Of a stretch of 64,000 bases of DNA, positions 1-8,615 are shown one piece after another. The position numbers and the translations under genes are program-made. Location of the stretch: positions 1-64,000 of the forward strand of contig VXVC01000001.1 of assembly GCA_009836625.1 (NCBI GenBank), in the 5' to 3' direction. The notes under the pieces are model-generated. The model was not told where the DNA came from, searched no databases, and saw only the letters and a program-made list of their open reading frames with translations. The stretch is from Holophagales bacterium (GTDB taxonomy: Bacteria; Acidobacteriota; Thermoanaerobaculia; Multivoradales; Multivoraceae). Within the stretch, counting starts at the first letter, position 1. Every line of letters starts with the position of its first letter.

Positions 1-40
1 GGTCGGCGATCGAGATCTGGCGTTCGGGCATGTGTGGCAT
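1..40 (-). CDS. 5' end of a minus-strand CDS running off the window (MPHMPERQISIAD...)
   Basis: Reverse complement has GGAGAG followed by in-frame ATGs at 40 and 31, open to the window edge; too short to identify. Confidence 0.25.
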   Translation of the reverse strand, partial: MPHMPERQISIAD

Positions 41-158
41 CTCTCCGTTGGGCGGGACTTCAGGGGGCGGGCTACACTGCTTGTCCCTTGGCTGTCTCGG
101 TGCGAATAATACACCACGTTAGCGCACGACTATTCACATCGGCTCCAGGCGCCGAACG

Positions 159-734
159 GTGAGCGGCGGGGATGCCAGCCAGCCGCCGTGGGTGCTGGTC
201 ACCGGCAACGCGAACAAGCGGCGCGAGGCGGAGAGGATCATTGGCCGCCGGCTGGAGACGGCGGCGATCGATCTGCCGGAGATCCAGTCGGGCGACCTGA
301 TCGAGGTGCTGCGGTTCAAGGCGGAGGCCGCCTGGCAGCGGTTCGAGCGGCCGGTCGTGGTCGAGGAGACCGGTCTCGAACTGGCCTGCATGAACGGCTT
401 CCCGGGGCCGCTGGTCAAGTGGATGCTGGAGGCGGTGGGCGATGAGGGCATAGCGAACGTCGCCATCCGCGCCGGCGATCCCGGGGTCGTGGCCCGATGC
501 GCCCTGATGCTCAGGGATGGCGAGCGGGAAGTGATCGCCGAGGGCGCGACGACCGGCCGGCTGGTGCTGCCGCCACGAGGAGAGGGCGGCTTCGGCTGGG
601 ATCCGGTGTTCGAGCCCGATGGACTCGAGCGGACGTACGCGGAACTGGGCGATGAGGTCAAGGACCGGATCGGCCACCGAGGCCGTGCCTGGCTTGAGTT
701 TCTCCGGGCCCTCGGCTGGCCTGAGAAAAGCTGA
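159..734 (+). CDS. rdgB: Non-canonical purine NTP pyrophosphatase (RdgB/HAM1 family)
   Basis: GTG start; VLVTGNANKRREAE, VEETGLELACMNGFPGP and GGFGWDPVFEPDG motifs of the Ham1 family. Confidence 0.85.
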   Translation: MSGGDASQPPWVLVTGNANKRREAERIIGRRLETAAIDLPEIQSGDLIEVLRFKAEAAWQRFERPVVVEETGLELACMNGFPGPLVKWMLEAVGDEGIANVAIRAGDPGVVARCALMLRDGEREVIAEGATTGRLVLPPRGEGGFGWDPVFEPDGLERTYAELGDEVKDRIGHRGRAWLEFLRALGWPEKS

Positions 735-1340
735 TCAGGAGCGCTGGGCGCGGTTCCTCAAGGCGGAGTGCACGGCCTCGACCTGGCTGCGAAGCTCAGC
801 CAGGCCTCCAGTGTTCTCGATCACGAAGTCGGCGACTGCCCGGCGTTGGTCGCCGGTGGCCTGGGCGGTCATGCGGGCCTCAGCCTGGTCGCGGTCGAGT
901 CCGCGTTCGACGGCGCGGTCGAGGCGAAGCTGCTCCGGAGCCTCGACCGTCACTACGGCGTCATAGCGTCCGCGGCCGCCGCCCTCGGCGAGCAGCGGTA
1001 CCTCGAAGACCACGATGGCCCCATCCCCGGCGGCCTCGAGAACCTCCAGGTAGCGCTGGCCGACCAGGGGATGAATCGCCCGTTCCAGGCGCTTTCGGCT
1101 TGCCAGGTCGCCGAACACCAGTCGCCCCAGGGCTTCCTTGTCGACGGAGCCGTCCGGCTTCAGCATTCCCCGGCCGAAGAGCTCAGCCACCGCGGCGGCG
1201 CCGCGCTCACCGGGTCCGTACAGGTCGGCCACCAGCGCGTCCGCGTCCGTGACGACGCAGCCCAGTTCCGCCAGCATCGTTCCGACCGTCGACTTGCCGC
1301 TGGCGATGCCGCCGGTGAGACCCACCTGTAGAGGTGCCAT
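735..1340 (-). CDS. coaE: Dephospho-CoA kinase
   Basis: [15 protein letters not shown]-loop, [23 protein letters not shown] typical of CoaE. Confidence 0.93.
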   Translation of the reverse strand: MAPLQVGLTGGIASGKSTVGTMLAELGCVVTDADALVADLYGPGERGAAAVAELFGRGMLKPDGSVDKEALGRLVFGDLASRKRLERAIHPLVGQRYLEVLEAAGDGAIVVFEVPLLAEGGGRGRYDAVVTVEAPEQLRLDRAVERGLDRDQAEARMTAQATGDQRRAVADFVIENTGGLAELRSQVEAVHSALRNRAQRS

Positions 1341-1391
1341 GAGGTGAGTGAGGATACGCGGAGAGCGGCGGTGGACGGACCGGCGTTCGTC

Positions 1392-1420
1392 TTGACAAGG
1401 CCCGCCCCGGACTCTACGAT
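1392..1420 (+). promoter_or_regulatory. Candidate sigma70-type promoter for the rplM operon: TTGACA-N17-TACGAT
   Basis: Exact TTGACA at 1392-1397, 17-bp spacer, TACGAT at 1415-1420, ~116 bp upstream of rplM. Confidence 0.6.
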
Positions 1421-1536
1421 CCCCGTTCCTCTGCGCGGGGAGGTTGCGGTCGGAGTATGTCCGCTCCTGCCGTTAGCCCGTGCGCAAGGGAGCGCCGGTA
1501 TCCGGAAGAGCAAGGGCCGGCGAGGGTACGAACACG

Positions 1537-2016
1537 ATGACAGCGATCACCAAGGCGAGGACGCCCAACCGGACCTACAGCCCCAAGGCAGGGGAAGTGG
1601 AGCGCCGTTGGTACGTCGTCGACGCGGCGGGCGTTCCACTGGGACGTCTGGCGACGCGTCTGGCGCGCATCCTCACCGGCAAGGACAAGCCGACCTACGC
1701 CCGCCATGTCGACGTCGGCGATTTCGCCGTGGTCGTGAACGCCGAGAAGGCGGTCCTGACGGGCGGCAAGGACGAGAAGAAGATCTACTACCGGCACAGC
1801 GGGCAGCCCGGAAAGCTCAAGACGGAGACGGCCGGGCGCCTGCGCGGGCGCAGGCCGACGCGGTTGGTGGAGCTGGCGGTCAGGGGCATGCTTCCCAAGA
1901 ACCGTCTCGGCCGTCGCCAACTGCGGAAGCTCAAGGTCTATGCCGGCGCCGAGCATCCGCACGAGGCGCAGCAGCCCGAAGCGATGACGATCACTGGAGA
2001 AGGGAGCGCGAGTTGA
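1537..2016 (+). CDS. rplM: 50S ribosomal protein L13
   Basis: [45 protein letters not shown].. L13 signature; ATG at 1537. Confidence 0.96.
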   Translation: MTAITKARTPNRTYSPKAGEVERRWYVVDAAGVPLGRLATRLARILTGKDKPTYARHVDVGDFAVVVNAEKAVLTGGKDEKKIYYRHSGQPGKLKTETAGRLRGRRPTRLVELAVRGMLPKNRLGRRQLRKLKVYAGAEHPHEAQQPEAMTITGEGSAS

Positions 2017-2402
2017 CGGAGACGAGCTACGGAACGGGCCGTCGAAAAACGGCCACCGCGCGGGTGTTCCTGCGCGAAGGCACCGGCGAAATGACCGTCA
2101 ACGGCGTGGGGATGGACGACTACTTCGGCAGCGAAGTGCTGAAGATGATCATCCGCCAACCGCTGCAGGTCGTCGAGAAGGAAGGCGAGCTCGACATGTG
2201 GGCCAGCGTCCGCGGAGGCGGCAGTTCCGGTCAGGCCGGGGCCATCCGTCACGGTCTGTCCCGGGCGCTGGTGGAGTTTGAACCGACGTTCCGCGAATCG
2301 CTCAAGACGGCCGGGTTCATGACTCGCGACCCGCGGCGCAAGGAACGCAAGAAGTACGGTCAGAAGGGTGCGCGTGCGCGCTTCCAGTTCAGCAAGCGAT
2401 AG
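2013..2402 (+). CDS. rpsI: 30S ribosomal protein S9
   Basis: [18 protein letters not shown]...[24 protein letters not shown] start overlaps rplM stop (TTGA). Confidence 0.95.
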   Translation: MTETSYGTGRRKTATARVFLREGTGEMTVNGVGMDDYFGSEVLKMIIRQPLQVVEKEGELDMWASVRGGGSSGQAGAIRHGLSRALVEFEPTFRESLKTAGFMTRDPRRKERKKYGQKGARARFQFSKR

Positions 2403-2415
2403 CGGGGACAGGTTC

Positions 2416-3444
2416 TTGGCTCAGGTCACGATGAAGGAGATGCTGGAGGCCGGCGTGCACTTCGGCCACCAGACGAGACGCTGGAACCCGAAGATGCGCA
2501 GCTACATCTTCGGCCGTCGCAACGGCATCTACATCATCGATCTCCAGCAGACGCTGGAGCGCTTCCGCCAGGCGGCGGACTACGTCGAGCACATGGCTCG
2601 CATGGGGCGCCGGCTGCTCTTCGTGGGCACGAAGCGCCAGGCGCAGCAGGCCGTCGAGGAAGAGGCGCGGCGCTGCGGGCAGTTCTACGTCACCCATCGC
2701 TGGCTTGGCGGAACCCTGACCAACTTCGTGACCATCCGCGCTTCCGTGGAGCGTCTCCAGGAGACGGAGAAGAAGCTCGCCGACGAGGACAGTCTGCTGA
2801 CCAAGAAGGAGATTCTCCGGCTGGAACGCGAGCGGGACAAGATGGTCCGAAACCTCGACGGGATTCGCGACATGGAGCGGTTGCCGGACGCGCTGTTCGT
2901 CGTCGATCCGCGGCGTGAGCACATCGCGATCGCGGAGGCGAACAAGCTGAACATCCCCGTCGTGGCCATCGTCGACACGAACTGCGACCCGGAACTGGTC
3001 GACCACGTGATTCCGGGCAACGACGACGCGATCCGGACGATCCGGCTGTTCGCCGGCCGCATCGCCGACTCCTACATCGAGGGGGCGGCCGCGTGGAGCA
3101 AGGATGGCGACGGCGCGGAGGCGACCGAGCCGCTGGAGACTGCTGCTGACGTCGAGGCCGAAGCGGAAGTCGAGGCCGAGGCGACGGTAGAGGCTGCCGC
3201 CGAGGCAGGCACTGAGGCTGAGCCTGACACTGTGTCCGAGCCGGAAACCGTGTCCGAGCCGGAAGCCGAACCCGATGCGGTCGAGACTGCCGGCGAGGCG
3301 GAGGCGGAGTCCGAGCCGGCGGCGGAAGCGGGCGCCGAGTCCGAGGCCGCTGCGGAAGCTGCGGGCGAGGCGGAGGCTGAACCCGAGGCCGGTGAACCGG
3401 CAGCCGAAGACGAGCAGGCCGGCAGCGACGCCGAGGTCAACTGA
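2416..3444 (+). CDS. rpsB: 30S ribosomal protein S2 with long Ala/Glu-rich C-terminal extension
   Basis: [43 protein letters not shown]2 core; ~110 aa acidic repeat tail. Confidence 0.95.
   Translation: MAQVTMKEMLEAGVHFGHQTRRWNPKMRSYIFGRRNGIYIIDLQQTLERFRQAADYVEHMARMGRRLLFVGTKRQAQQAVEEEARRCGQFYVTHRWLGGTLTNFVTIRASVERLQETEKKLADEDSLLTKKEILRLERERDKMVRNLDGIRDMERLPDALFVVDPRREHIAIAEANKLNIPVVAIVDTNCDPELVDHVIPGNDDAIRTIRLFAGRIADSYIEGAAAWSKDGDGAEATEPLETAADVEAEAEVEAEATVEAAAEAGTEAEPDTVSEPETVSEPEAEPDAVETAGEAEAESEPAAEAGAESEAAAEAAGEAEAEPEAGEPAAEDEQAGSDAEVN
3114..3441 (+). repeat. Low-complexity GAG/GCG-rich coding repeat (acidic tail of S2), includes tandem GTGTCCGAGCCGGAA units
   Basis: [40 protein letters not shown]... 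read directly. Confidence 0.8.
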
Positions 3445-3534
3445 CCGCGGCACCCGCGCACCCAGCAGGGGCAGCGTCCGCAGAACAGATGAAGTTCGAG
3501 TCCGAGGCGGTCACCGCCTCGTAGGGAGCAGGAA

Positions 3535-4179
3535 ATGAGTGCGACAGTGACGGCCGGCATGGTCAAGGAGCTCCGGGAGCGGACCGGCGCCGGCATGATG
3601 GATTGCAAGAAGGCGCTGGTGGAGACCGGCGGCGACCTGGAGGCGGCGATCGACGCCCTCCGGAAGAAGGGGCTGGCGTCGGCGGCCAAGAAGGCGGGCC
3701 GGGCGACCAGCGACGGCCTGGTCATCTCCTACATCCACGCCGGCGGCAAGATCGGCGTGCTGCTGGAGATCAACTGCGAGACGGACTTCGTCGCGCGGAC
3801 GGAAGACTTTCAGCAGTTGGCCCACGACCTCTCGCTCCATGTGGCCGCGAGCCAGCCGCGGTTCATCGGCCGAGACGAGGTGACGGACGACGTGCTCGAG
3901 CGGGAGAAGAGGATTCATCGGGAACAGGCTCTGGAGTCCGGAAAGCCCGAGCAGATCGTCGAACGGATCGTCGAGGGCCGGATGTCAAAGTTCTTTGCCG
4001 AGAACTGCCTGCTCGAGCAGCCCTTTGTCAAAGACACTGGACGGACGGTCGAGGAGGTGCTGAAGGAGGCGATCGCCAAGCTGGGCGAGAACATGCGGAT
4101 CTGCCGGTTCGCCAGGTTCCAGCTCGGCGGCGACTCGACCGTAGCTACCGCCTCGCAGCCGGTCGCCGATCCGTCCTGA
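3535..4179 (+). CDS. tsf: Elongation factor Ts
   Basis: MVKELRERTGAGMMDCKKALVETGGDLEAAIDALRKKG...INCETDFVAR. Confidence 0.96.
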   Translation: MSATVTAGMVKELRERTGAGMMDCKKALVETGGDLEAAIDALRKKGLASAAKKAGRATSDGLVISYIHAGGKIGVLLEINCETDFVARTEDFQQLAHDLSLHVAASQPRFIGRDEVTDDVLEREKRIHREQALESGKPEQIVERIVEGRMSKFFAENCLLEQPFVKDTGRTVEEVLKEAIAKLGENMRICRFARFQLGGDSTVATASQPVADPS

Positions 4180-4190
4180 CGGGCTGCTAG

Positions 4191-4904
4191 ATGACCGAGC
4201 CGGCCTACCGCCGCATCCTCCTCAAGCTGTCGGGCGAAGCCCTGATGGGCGACAAGCCCTTCGGTATCGACGAGACGGTGGTTCGCCGGATCGCTCGTCA
4301 GATCCGGGACGTGTTCGAACTCGGAGTCGAGATCGGCATCGTCGTCGGCGGCGGCAACGTGATCCGCGGTCTGGCGGCGAGTCATCGCGGCGTGGAGCGG
4401 GCGACCGGCGACTACATGGGCATGCTGGCGACGGTGATCAACAGCCTCGCCATGCAGGATGCGCTGGAGAAGGCCGGCGTTGCCACGCGGGTACAGACGG
4501 CGCTCGAGATGAAGAGCGTCGCCGAGCCCTTCATTCGCCGGCGTGCGATCCGGCACCTGGAGAAGGGACGGGTGGTCATCTTCGGCGCCGGCACGGGCAA
4601 TCCGTATCTCACGACTGACACCGCGGCCGCGCTGCGCGCGAACGAGATCCAGGCCGAGATCCTCCTGAAGGCGACGCAGGTGGACGGCGTCTACAGCGCC
4701 GATCCCCGTCGCGACGCCGGCGCCGAGCGCCTGCCGGAGGTCACCTACCAGGAGGTCCTGGAACGCAACCTCGGGATCATGGACGCCGCGGCGATCAGCC
4801 TCTGCCGGGAGAACGACCTGCCGATCGCCGTGTTCGACCTGGGGGTCCCCGGCAACATCCGCCGGGTGGTTCTTGGCGAGAAGGTCGGTTCGCTCGTCAC
4901 CTGA
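4191..4904 (+). CDS. pyrH: UMP kinase
   Basis: [15 protein letters not shown]...[10 protein letters not shown]...[14 protein letters not shown]. Confidence 0.96.
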   Translation: MTEPAYRRILLKLSGEALMGDKPFGIDETVVRRIARQIRDVFELGVEIGIVVGGGNVIRGLAASHRGVERATGDYMGMLATVINSLAMQDALEKAGVATRVQTALEMKSVAEPFIRRRAIRHLEKGRVVIFGAGTGNPYLTTDTAAALRANEIQAEILLKATQVDGVYSADPRRDAGAERLPEVTYQEVLERNLGIMDAAAISLCRENDLPIAVFDLGVPGNIRRVVLGEKVGSLVT

Positions 4905-4945
4905 CGCGCGTTCAACCGTAGAATCCTGCCGGGGAGGCTGACCAG

Positions 4946-5500
4946 ATGCAGGAGCTGTTCTTGGAGATGGAGCTCAAGATGAAGGATGGCGTCGACCACC
5001 TTCACGCGGAACTCAAGACGCTGCGCACCGGCCGCGCCTCCACCGCGATGCTCGACGGGGTGACGGTGGAGTACTACGGCACGCCGACCCCCCTGAACCA
5101 GCTCGCCAGCCTCTCGGTCGCCGACGCCACGTTGCTGGTGGCGCAGCCGTTCGACCCGACGCAGATCGCGGCGATCGAACGGGCGATCCTGGTCGCCGAC
5201 CTGGGCCTGAACCCGTCGAACGACGGCAGGATCGTCCGCATCCCCGTCCCCCCGCTCACGGAGGAGCGGCGTCGCGAGATGGTGAAACGTGCCCACGAAA
5301 TCGCCGAGCGCTTCCGCAACACGGTTCGGGGCGTTCGTCGCGAGGGCAATGAACGCCTGAAGCAGATGGAGAAGGCGAAGGAGATCTCCCAGGACGACGA
5401 GCACCGGGGCGAAAGCGAAATGCAGAAGCTCCACGATCACTACATCGCCCAGGTGAACCTGGCGCTCGCGAACAAGGAGAAGGACATCCTCGAGGTCTGA
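4946..5500 (+). CDS. frr: Ribosome recycling factor
   Basis: LKTLRTGRASTAMLDGVTVEYYGTPTPLNQLASL...VRRE.NE.LK. Confidence 0.96.
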   Translation: MQELFLEMELKMKDGVDHLHAELKTLRTGRASTAMLDGVTVEYYGTPTPLNQLASLSVADATLLVAQPFDPTQIAAIERAILVADLGLNPSNDGRIVRIPVPPLTEERRREMVKRAHEIAERFRNTVRGVRREGNERLKQMEKAKEISQDDEHRGESEMQKLHDHYIAQVNLALANKEKDILEV

Positions 5501-5540
5501 GGCACGGGCCGGCCCTCCTTCTCCTCAACGTGGCCGAATC

Positions 5541-6740
5541 GTGACCTGCTGCGCCATCGTTCCGGCCGCGGGCGGCGGCCGGCGATTCGGTGGTGACCGG
5601 CCCAAGCAGTTCGTGCCGATCCTGGGCCGACCGCTTCTCGCCTGGACGGTCGAGCGGCTGCTGTCGGCGTCCGAAGTCGACCGTGTCGTCGTCGCGGCGC
5701 CGGCCGGACACGCGGAGGAGACCCGGGCGATGCTGCTGCGGGCGGTGCCCACGTCGTGCGACGCGGACCTCTCCGCGGTCGAGGGCGGACGGCGCCGGCA
5801 GGACTCTGTGAGAGCCGCACTCGCGGCGGCGGAGGTCGCCCCCTCCGACTGGGTGGCGGTGCACGACGGCGCCCGCCCCTGTCTGGCCGCGGCCGATCTG
5901 GCGGAGGTGCTGCGGAGCGCCGCCGGCAGCGGCGGCGCAGGCGCGGTGCTCGGTCGCCCGGTGAGCGACACTCTGAAGACGGTCGAGGGTGGCCGCCTCC
6001 ACGAGACGGTCGACCGGTCCGGTCTGTTCCGGGCGGAGACGCCGCAGGTCTTTCGGGCCGTGGACCTTCGCGAGGCGCTCGACCGCGCTGAGCGGGAGAA
6101 CCTGCAGGTCAGCGACGAGAGCAGTCTGTTCGAGCCGGACTCAGTGTGGGCGGTCACCGCCTCCCACCCGAATCCAAAGCTGACCGATCCCTCGGACCTG
6201 CCCGCGATCGAGGCCCTCCTCCGGTCGGAGCGCGAGGCCTCGCCGGCGCTGGAGACGGCCGTGGGGCATGGCTACGACATTCACCGGCTGAAGGCCGGCC
6301 GCCCCCTGAACCTGGGCGGCCAGCGCATACCGCACGAGACGGGCCTCGATGGCCACAGCGATGCCGATGTCGTGCTCCACGCGATCGGTGACGCCCTGCT
6401 CGGCGCTGCTGGCCTGGGCGATCTGGGAATCCACTTCCCGCCGTCCGACGAGACCTGGCGGGGCGCGGACAGCTCGGAGCTGTTGGGCCGGATCGTCGCG
6501 ATGGTCCTGGAGCGGGGCTTCGCGGTTCGGAACTGCGACGTGACGCTCATCGCCGAGCGCCCGTCGATGGCGCCGTACCGTTCGGCGATCGAAGAGCATG
6601 TCGCGGGGCTGCTTCGTATCGGGCCCGAACGGATGAACCTCAAGGCGACGACTCACGAAGGGCTCGGCCCGCTGGGCAGGGGCGAGGGCATGGCGGCTCA
6701 TGCGACGGTGCTGATCGAACGCACGCGGGCCGGTGCGTGA
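5541..6740 (+). CDS. ispDF: Bifunctional IspD/IspF (MEP cytidylyltransferase / MEcPP synthase)
   Basis: N-terminal IVPAAGGGRRFGGDRPKQF (IspD) fused to C-terminal VGHGYDIHRLKAGRPLNLGG...GHSDADVVLHAIGDALLGA (IspF). Confidence 0.93.
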   Translation: MTCCAIVPAAGGGRRFGGDRPKQFVPILGRPLLAWTVERLLSASEVDRVVVAAPAGHAEETRAMLLRAVPTSCDADLSAVEGGRRRQDSVRAALAAAEVAPSDWVAVHDGARPCLAAADLAEVLRSAAGSGGAGAVLGRPVSDTLKTVEGGRLHETVDRSGLFRAETPQVFRAVDLREALDRAERENLQVSDESSLFEPDSVWAVTASHPNPKLTDPSDLPAIEALLRSEREASPALETAVGHGYDIHRLKAGRPLNLGGQRIPHETGLDGHSDADVVLHAIGDALLGAAGLGDLGIHFPPSDETWRGADSSELLGRIVAMVLERGFAVRNCDVTLIAERPSMAPYRSAIEEHVAGLLRIGPERMNLKATTHEGLGPLGRGEGMAAHATVLIERTRAGA

Positions 6741-7519
6741 GAGGACCTTCGAACGTGCCCAAACGTCGCGAGGAAGGTCGGTGGCGGCTGGGATTCCAGC
6801 CGGTGCGGGAGATCCTGCGGAGCCAGCCGCATCGAGTCGCCGAGGTGCTCATCTCCCGCTCTGCGGGCGACCGCCGCCGGACGATCGAGGGGCTCTGCGA
6901 ACGGCATCGCGTGCGGGTCCGGAGCGTCGCGCCCGCCGAACTGCGGGCGCGTCTCGTGGAGGCTGGCCAGGACCAGGCGGCTGCACGCGGCTTCGCGGCC
7001 AGTCTGGTGGATGGGGACCGCGGCGGCACGACGGCGGCCGCGATCGATCCCGGCCTCGTCGTCCTGGTCGAGGACGTCCAGGATCCGCGGAACCTGGGCG
7101 CCCTCCTTCGCGTCTGTGAGGGCGCGGGGGTCGGCCGCGTACTGATTCGCGACCGTGGCGCGGCGCCACTGTCACCGGCGGCTGCTGGCGCGGCTGCGGG
7201 GGCGGTCGACTGGCTGACCATCGAACGGATCACCAACAGCGCCCGTGAGATCGAACGCCTCAAGCAGGAGGGCTTCTGGGTCTACGGGGCCGACTCCGCA
7301 GGCGAACCGCCGTGGACCGTGGACCTGAGCGGTCCGGTCGTCGTCTGCATCGGCGGCGAGTCGCGGGGGCTTCGGCGGCGCACGAGAGGTCTCTGCGACG
7401 GCCTTCTCGGGTTGCCTATGCGTGGCCGGGTCGAATCCCTCAACCTGTCGACGGCGGCGGCCGCGCTGCTCTACGAGGCGGTGCGTCAGCGTCTTGTCAG
7501 GCCGGAGGGCCTGGCGTAG
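6737..7519 (+). CDS. rlmB: TrmH/SpoU-family RNA 2'-O-methyltransferase (RlmB-like)
   Basis: LVEDVQDPRNLGALLRVCEGAGVGRVLI...IGGESRGLRRRT...LPMRGRVESLNLSTAAAALLYEA. Confidence 0.85.
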   Translation: MRGPSNVPKRREEGRWRLGFQPVREILRSQPHRVAEVLISRSAGDRRRTIEGLCERHRVRVRSVAPAELRARLVEAGQDQAAARGFAASLVDGDRGGTTAAAIDPGLVVLVEDVQDPRNLGALLRVCEGAGVGRVLIRDRGAAPLSPAAAGAAAGAVDWLTIERITNSAREIERLKQEGFWVYGADSAGEPPWTVDLSGPVVVCIGGESRGLRRRTRGLCDGLLGLPMRGRVESLNLSTAAAALLYEAVRQRLVRPEGLA

Positions 7520-7522
7520 ACT
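7494..7522 (+). promoter_or_regulatory. Candidate promoter for the tRNA cluster: TTGTCA-N17-TAGACT
   Basis: TTGTCA 7494-7499, 17-bp spacer, TAGACT 7517-7522, ~38 bp before tRNA-Thr. Confidence 0.6.
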
Positions 7523-7559
7523 CCGGCGTCGCCGTGGCGCCAAGCGCCTCGTAGCGAGG

Positions 7560-7634
7560 GCCGGCATAGCTCAGTGGTAGAGCAACTGCCTTGTAAGCAG
7601 TAGGTCCTCGGTTCGAATCCGGGTGCCGGCTCCA
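7560..7634 (+). tRNA. tRNA-Thr (anticodon TGT)
   Basis: GCCGGCA...TGCCGGC acceptor, loop CTTGTAA, GGTTCGAATCC T-arm, encoded CCA. Confidence 0.95.
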
Positions 7635-7648
7635 CGGAGGAAGTTGCC

Positions 7649-7735
7649 GGAGGTGTGGCCGAGCGGTCAAAGGCAACAGACTGTAAATCTGTCGGGCAAC
7701 GCCCTACGGTGGTTCGAATCCATCCACCTCCACCA
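7649..7735 (+). tRNA. tRNA-Tyr (anticodon GTA), class II with long variable arm
   Basis: GGAGGTG/CACCTCC acceptor, loop CTGTAAA, extra arm, encoded CCA. Confidence 0.95.
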
Positions 7736-7756
7736 CTTCCTTCCCTCGCGGGGCGC

Positions 7757-7831
7757 GCGGGAGTAACTCAGGGGTAGAGTCACAGCCTTCCAAGCTGTTG
7801 GTCGCGGGTTCGAATCCCGTCTCCCGCTCCA
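7757..7831 (+). tRNA. tRNA-Gly (anticodon TCC)
   Basis: GCGGGAG/CTCCCGC acceptor, loop CTTCCAA, T-arm, encoded CCA. Confidence 0.95.
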
Positions 7832-7833
7832 TA

Positions 7834-8031
7834 CCCGCGCGGAGCGCGGGACAGGGAGCGTGAGACGGGATTCGGCGTTCGGCGCGCGTCTCGCGCGCGG
7901 AGCGCGCGAGGAAGCGCGTCTCGGCTAGCGAATCCCGTTTCCCTCTTGCTGACGCCGTAGCTCTGGGTGCGCGGGTCTTCCGACCCGCTGCCGCCGAAGG
8001 CGGCGAAGGAACGCGCCGGCCGTAGGCCGGC
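7834..8031. repeat. Cluster of five short perfect palindromes plus tRNA-Gly 3'-end fragments
   Basis: CCCGCGC-GGA-GCGCGGG (7834-7850), CTCGCGCGC-GGA-GCGCGCGAG (7890-7910), GCGGGTC-TTCC-GACCCGC (7971-7988), GCCGCC-GAA-GGCGGC (7990-8004), GCCGGCC-GTA-GGCCGGC (8015-8031). Confidence 0.85.
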
Positions 8032-8039
8032 ACAATTGC

Positions 8040-8510
8040 CTACTCCGCGGCCACCACCGCCGTGGCCTCCACTTCGACCAGCAACGACGGGAACACCAGC
8101 CCCGTCACGCCAACCCAGGTAGCGGCCCGCGGCGGGTCGAGTTGCAGCACCTTGGCCTGGGCGCGGCCGACGGTCTGGACCTTCTCCGGGTCGATGTCCT
8201 TGATGAAGACCGTCGTCTTGACGATGTCCTCGGCGCTGGCTCCGGCCTGCTCCACGCGCTTGACGAGGTTGGAGAAGGCGATCTCCGCCTGCTCGGCGAG
8301 AGTGGCCGCGGGTGCGTCCGCCCCGTCGGTCATGCCGACCTGGCCGGAGATGCGGATGGTGGTGACGCCGTTCGCGGTCGTCCTGGCGATGTGGGAGAAG
8401 CCCTGCTGCGAGCCGAGAAATTCCGTCTTCAAGTCTTGTGCCTCCGTGGTGGCGGTCGCGAGCAGGAGCACACCGAGGAAGAAGGCAAAGTGATGCGGTT
8501 GTCTCTTCAT
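8040..8510 (-). CDS. RidA/YjgF/UK114-family protein with predicted signal peptide
   Basis: ISGQVGMTDG...LAEQAEIAFSNLVKRVEQAGASAEDIVKTTVFIKDI...RAATWVGVTGLVFPSLLVEVEA; hydrophobic N-terminus ending TEAQ. Confidence 0.85.
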   Translation of the reverse strand: MKRQPHHFAFFLGVLLLATATTEAQDLKTEFLGSQQGFSHIARTTANGVTTIRISGQVGMTDGADAPAATLAEQAEIAFSNLVKRVEQAGASAEDIVKTTVFIKDIDPEKVQTVGRAQAKVLQLDPPRAATWVGVTGLVFPSLLVEVEATAVVAAE

Positions 8511-8615
8511 TTGAGGCTCCTGGAGTCGTGCCGGCTTTGGTCAGTTGGAAGTAGCGGTCGAGTGTAGGGGTGCGTACGATAGCGCGCTGGTACGCTGCCG
8601 CCGGAGGTTCGGCTC

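Noticed and set aside
1344-2402. Single 352-aa plus ORF covering rplM and rpsI
   Set aside because: First two thirds is an out-of-frame reading of rplM; only the C-terminal 129 aa is S9
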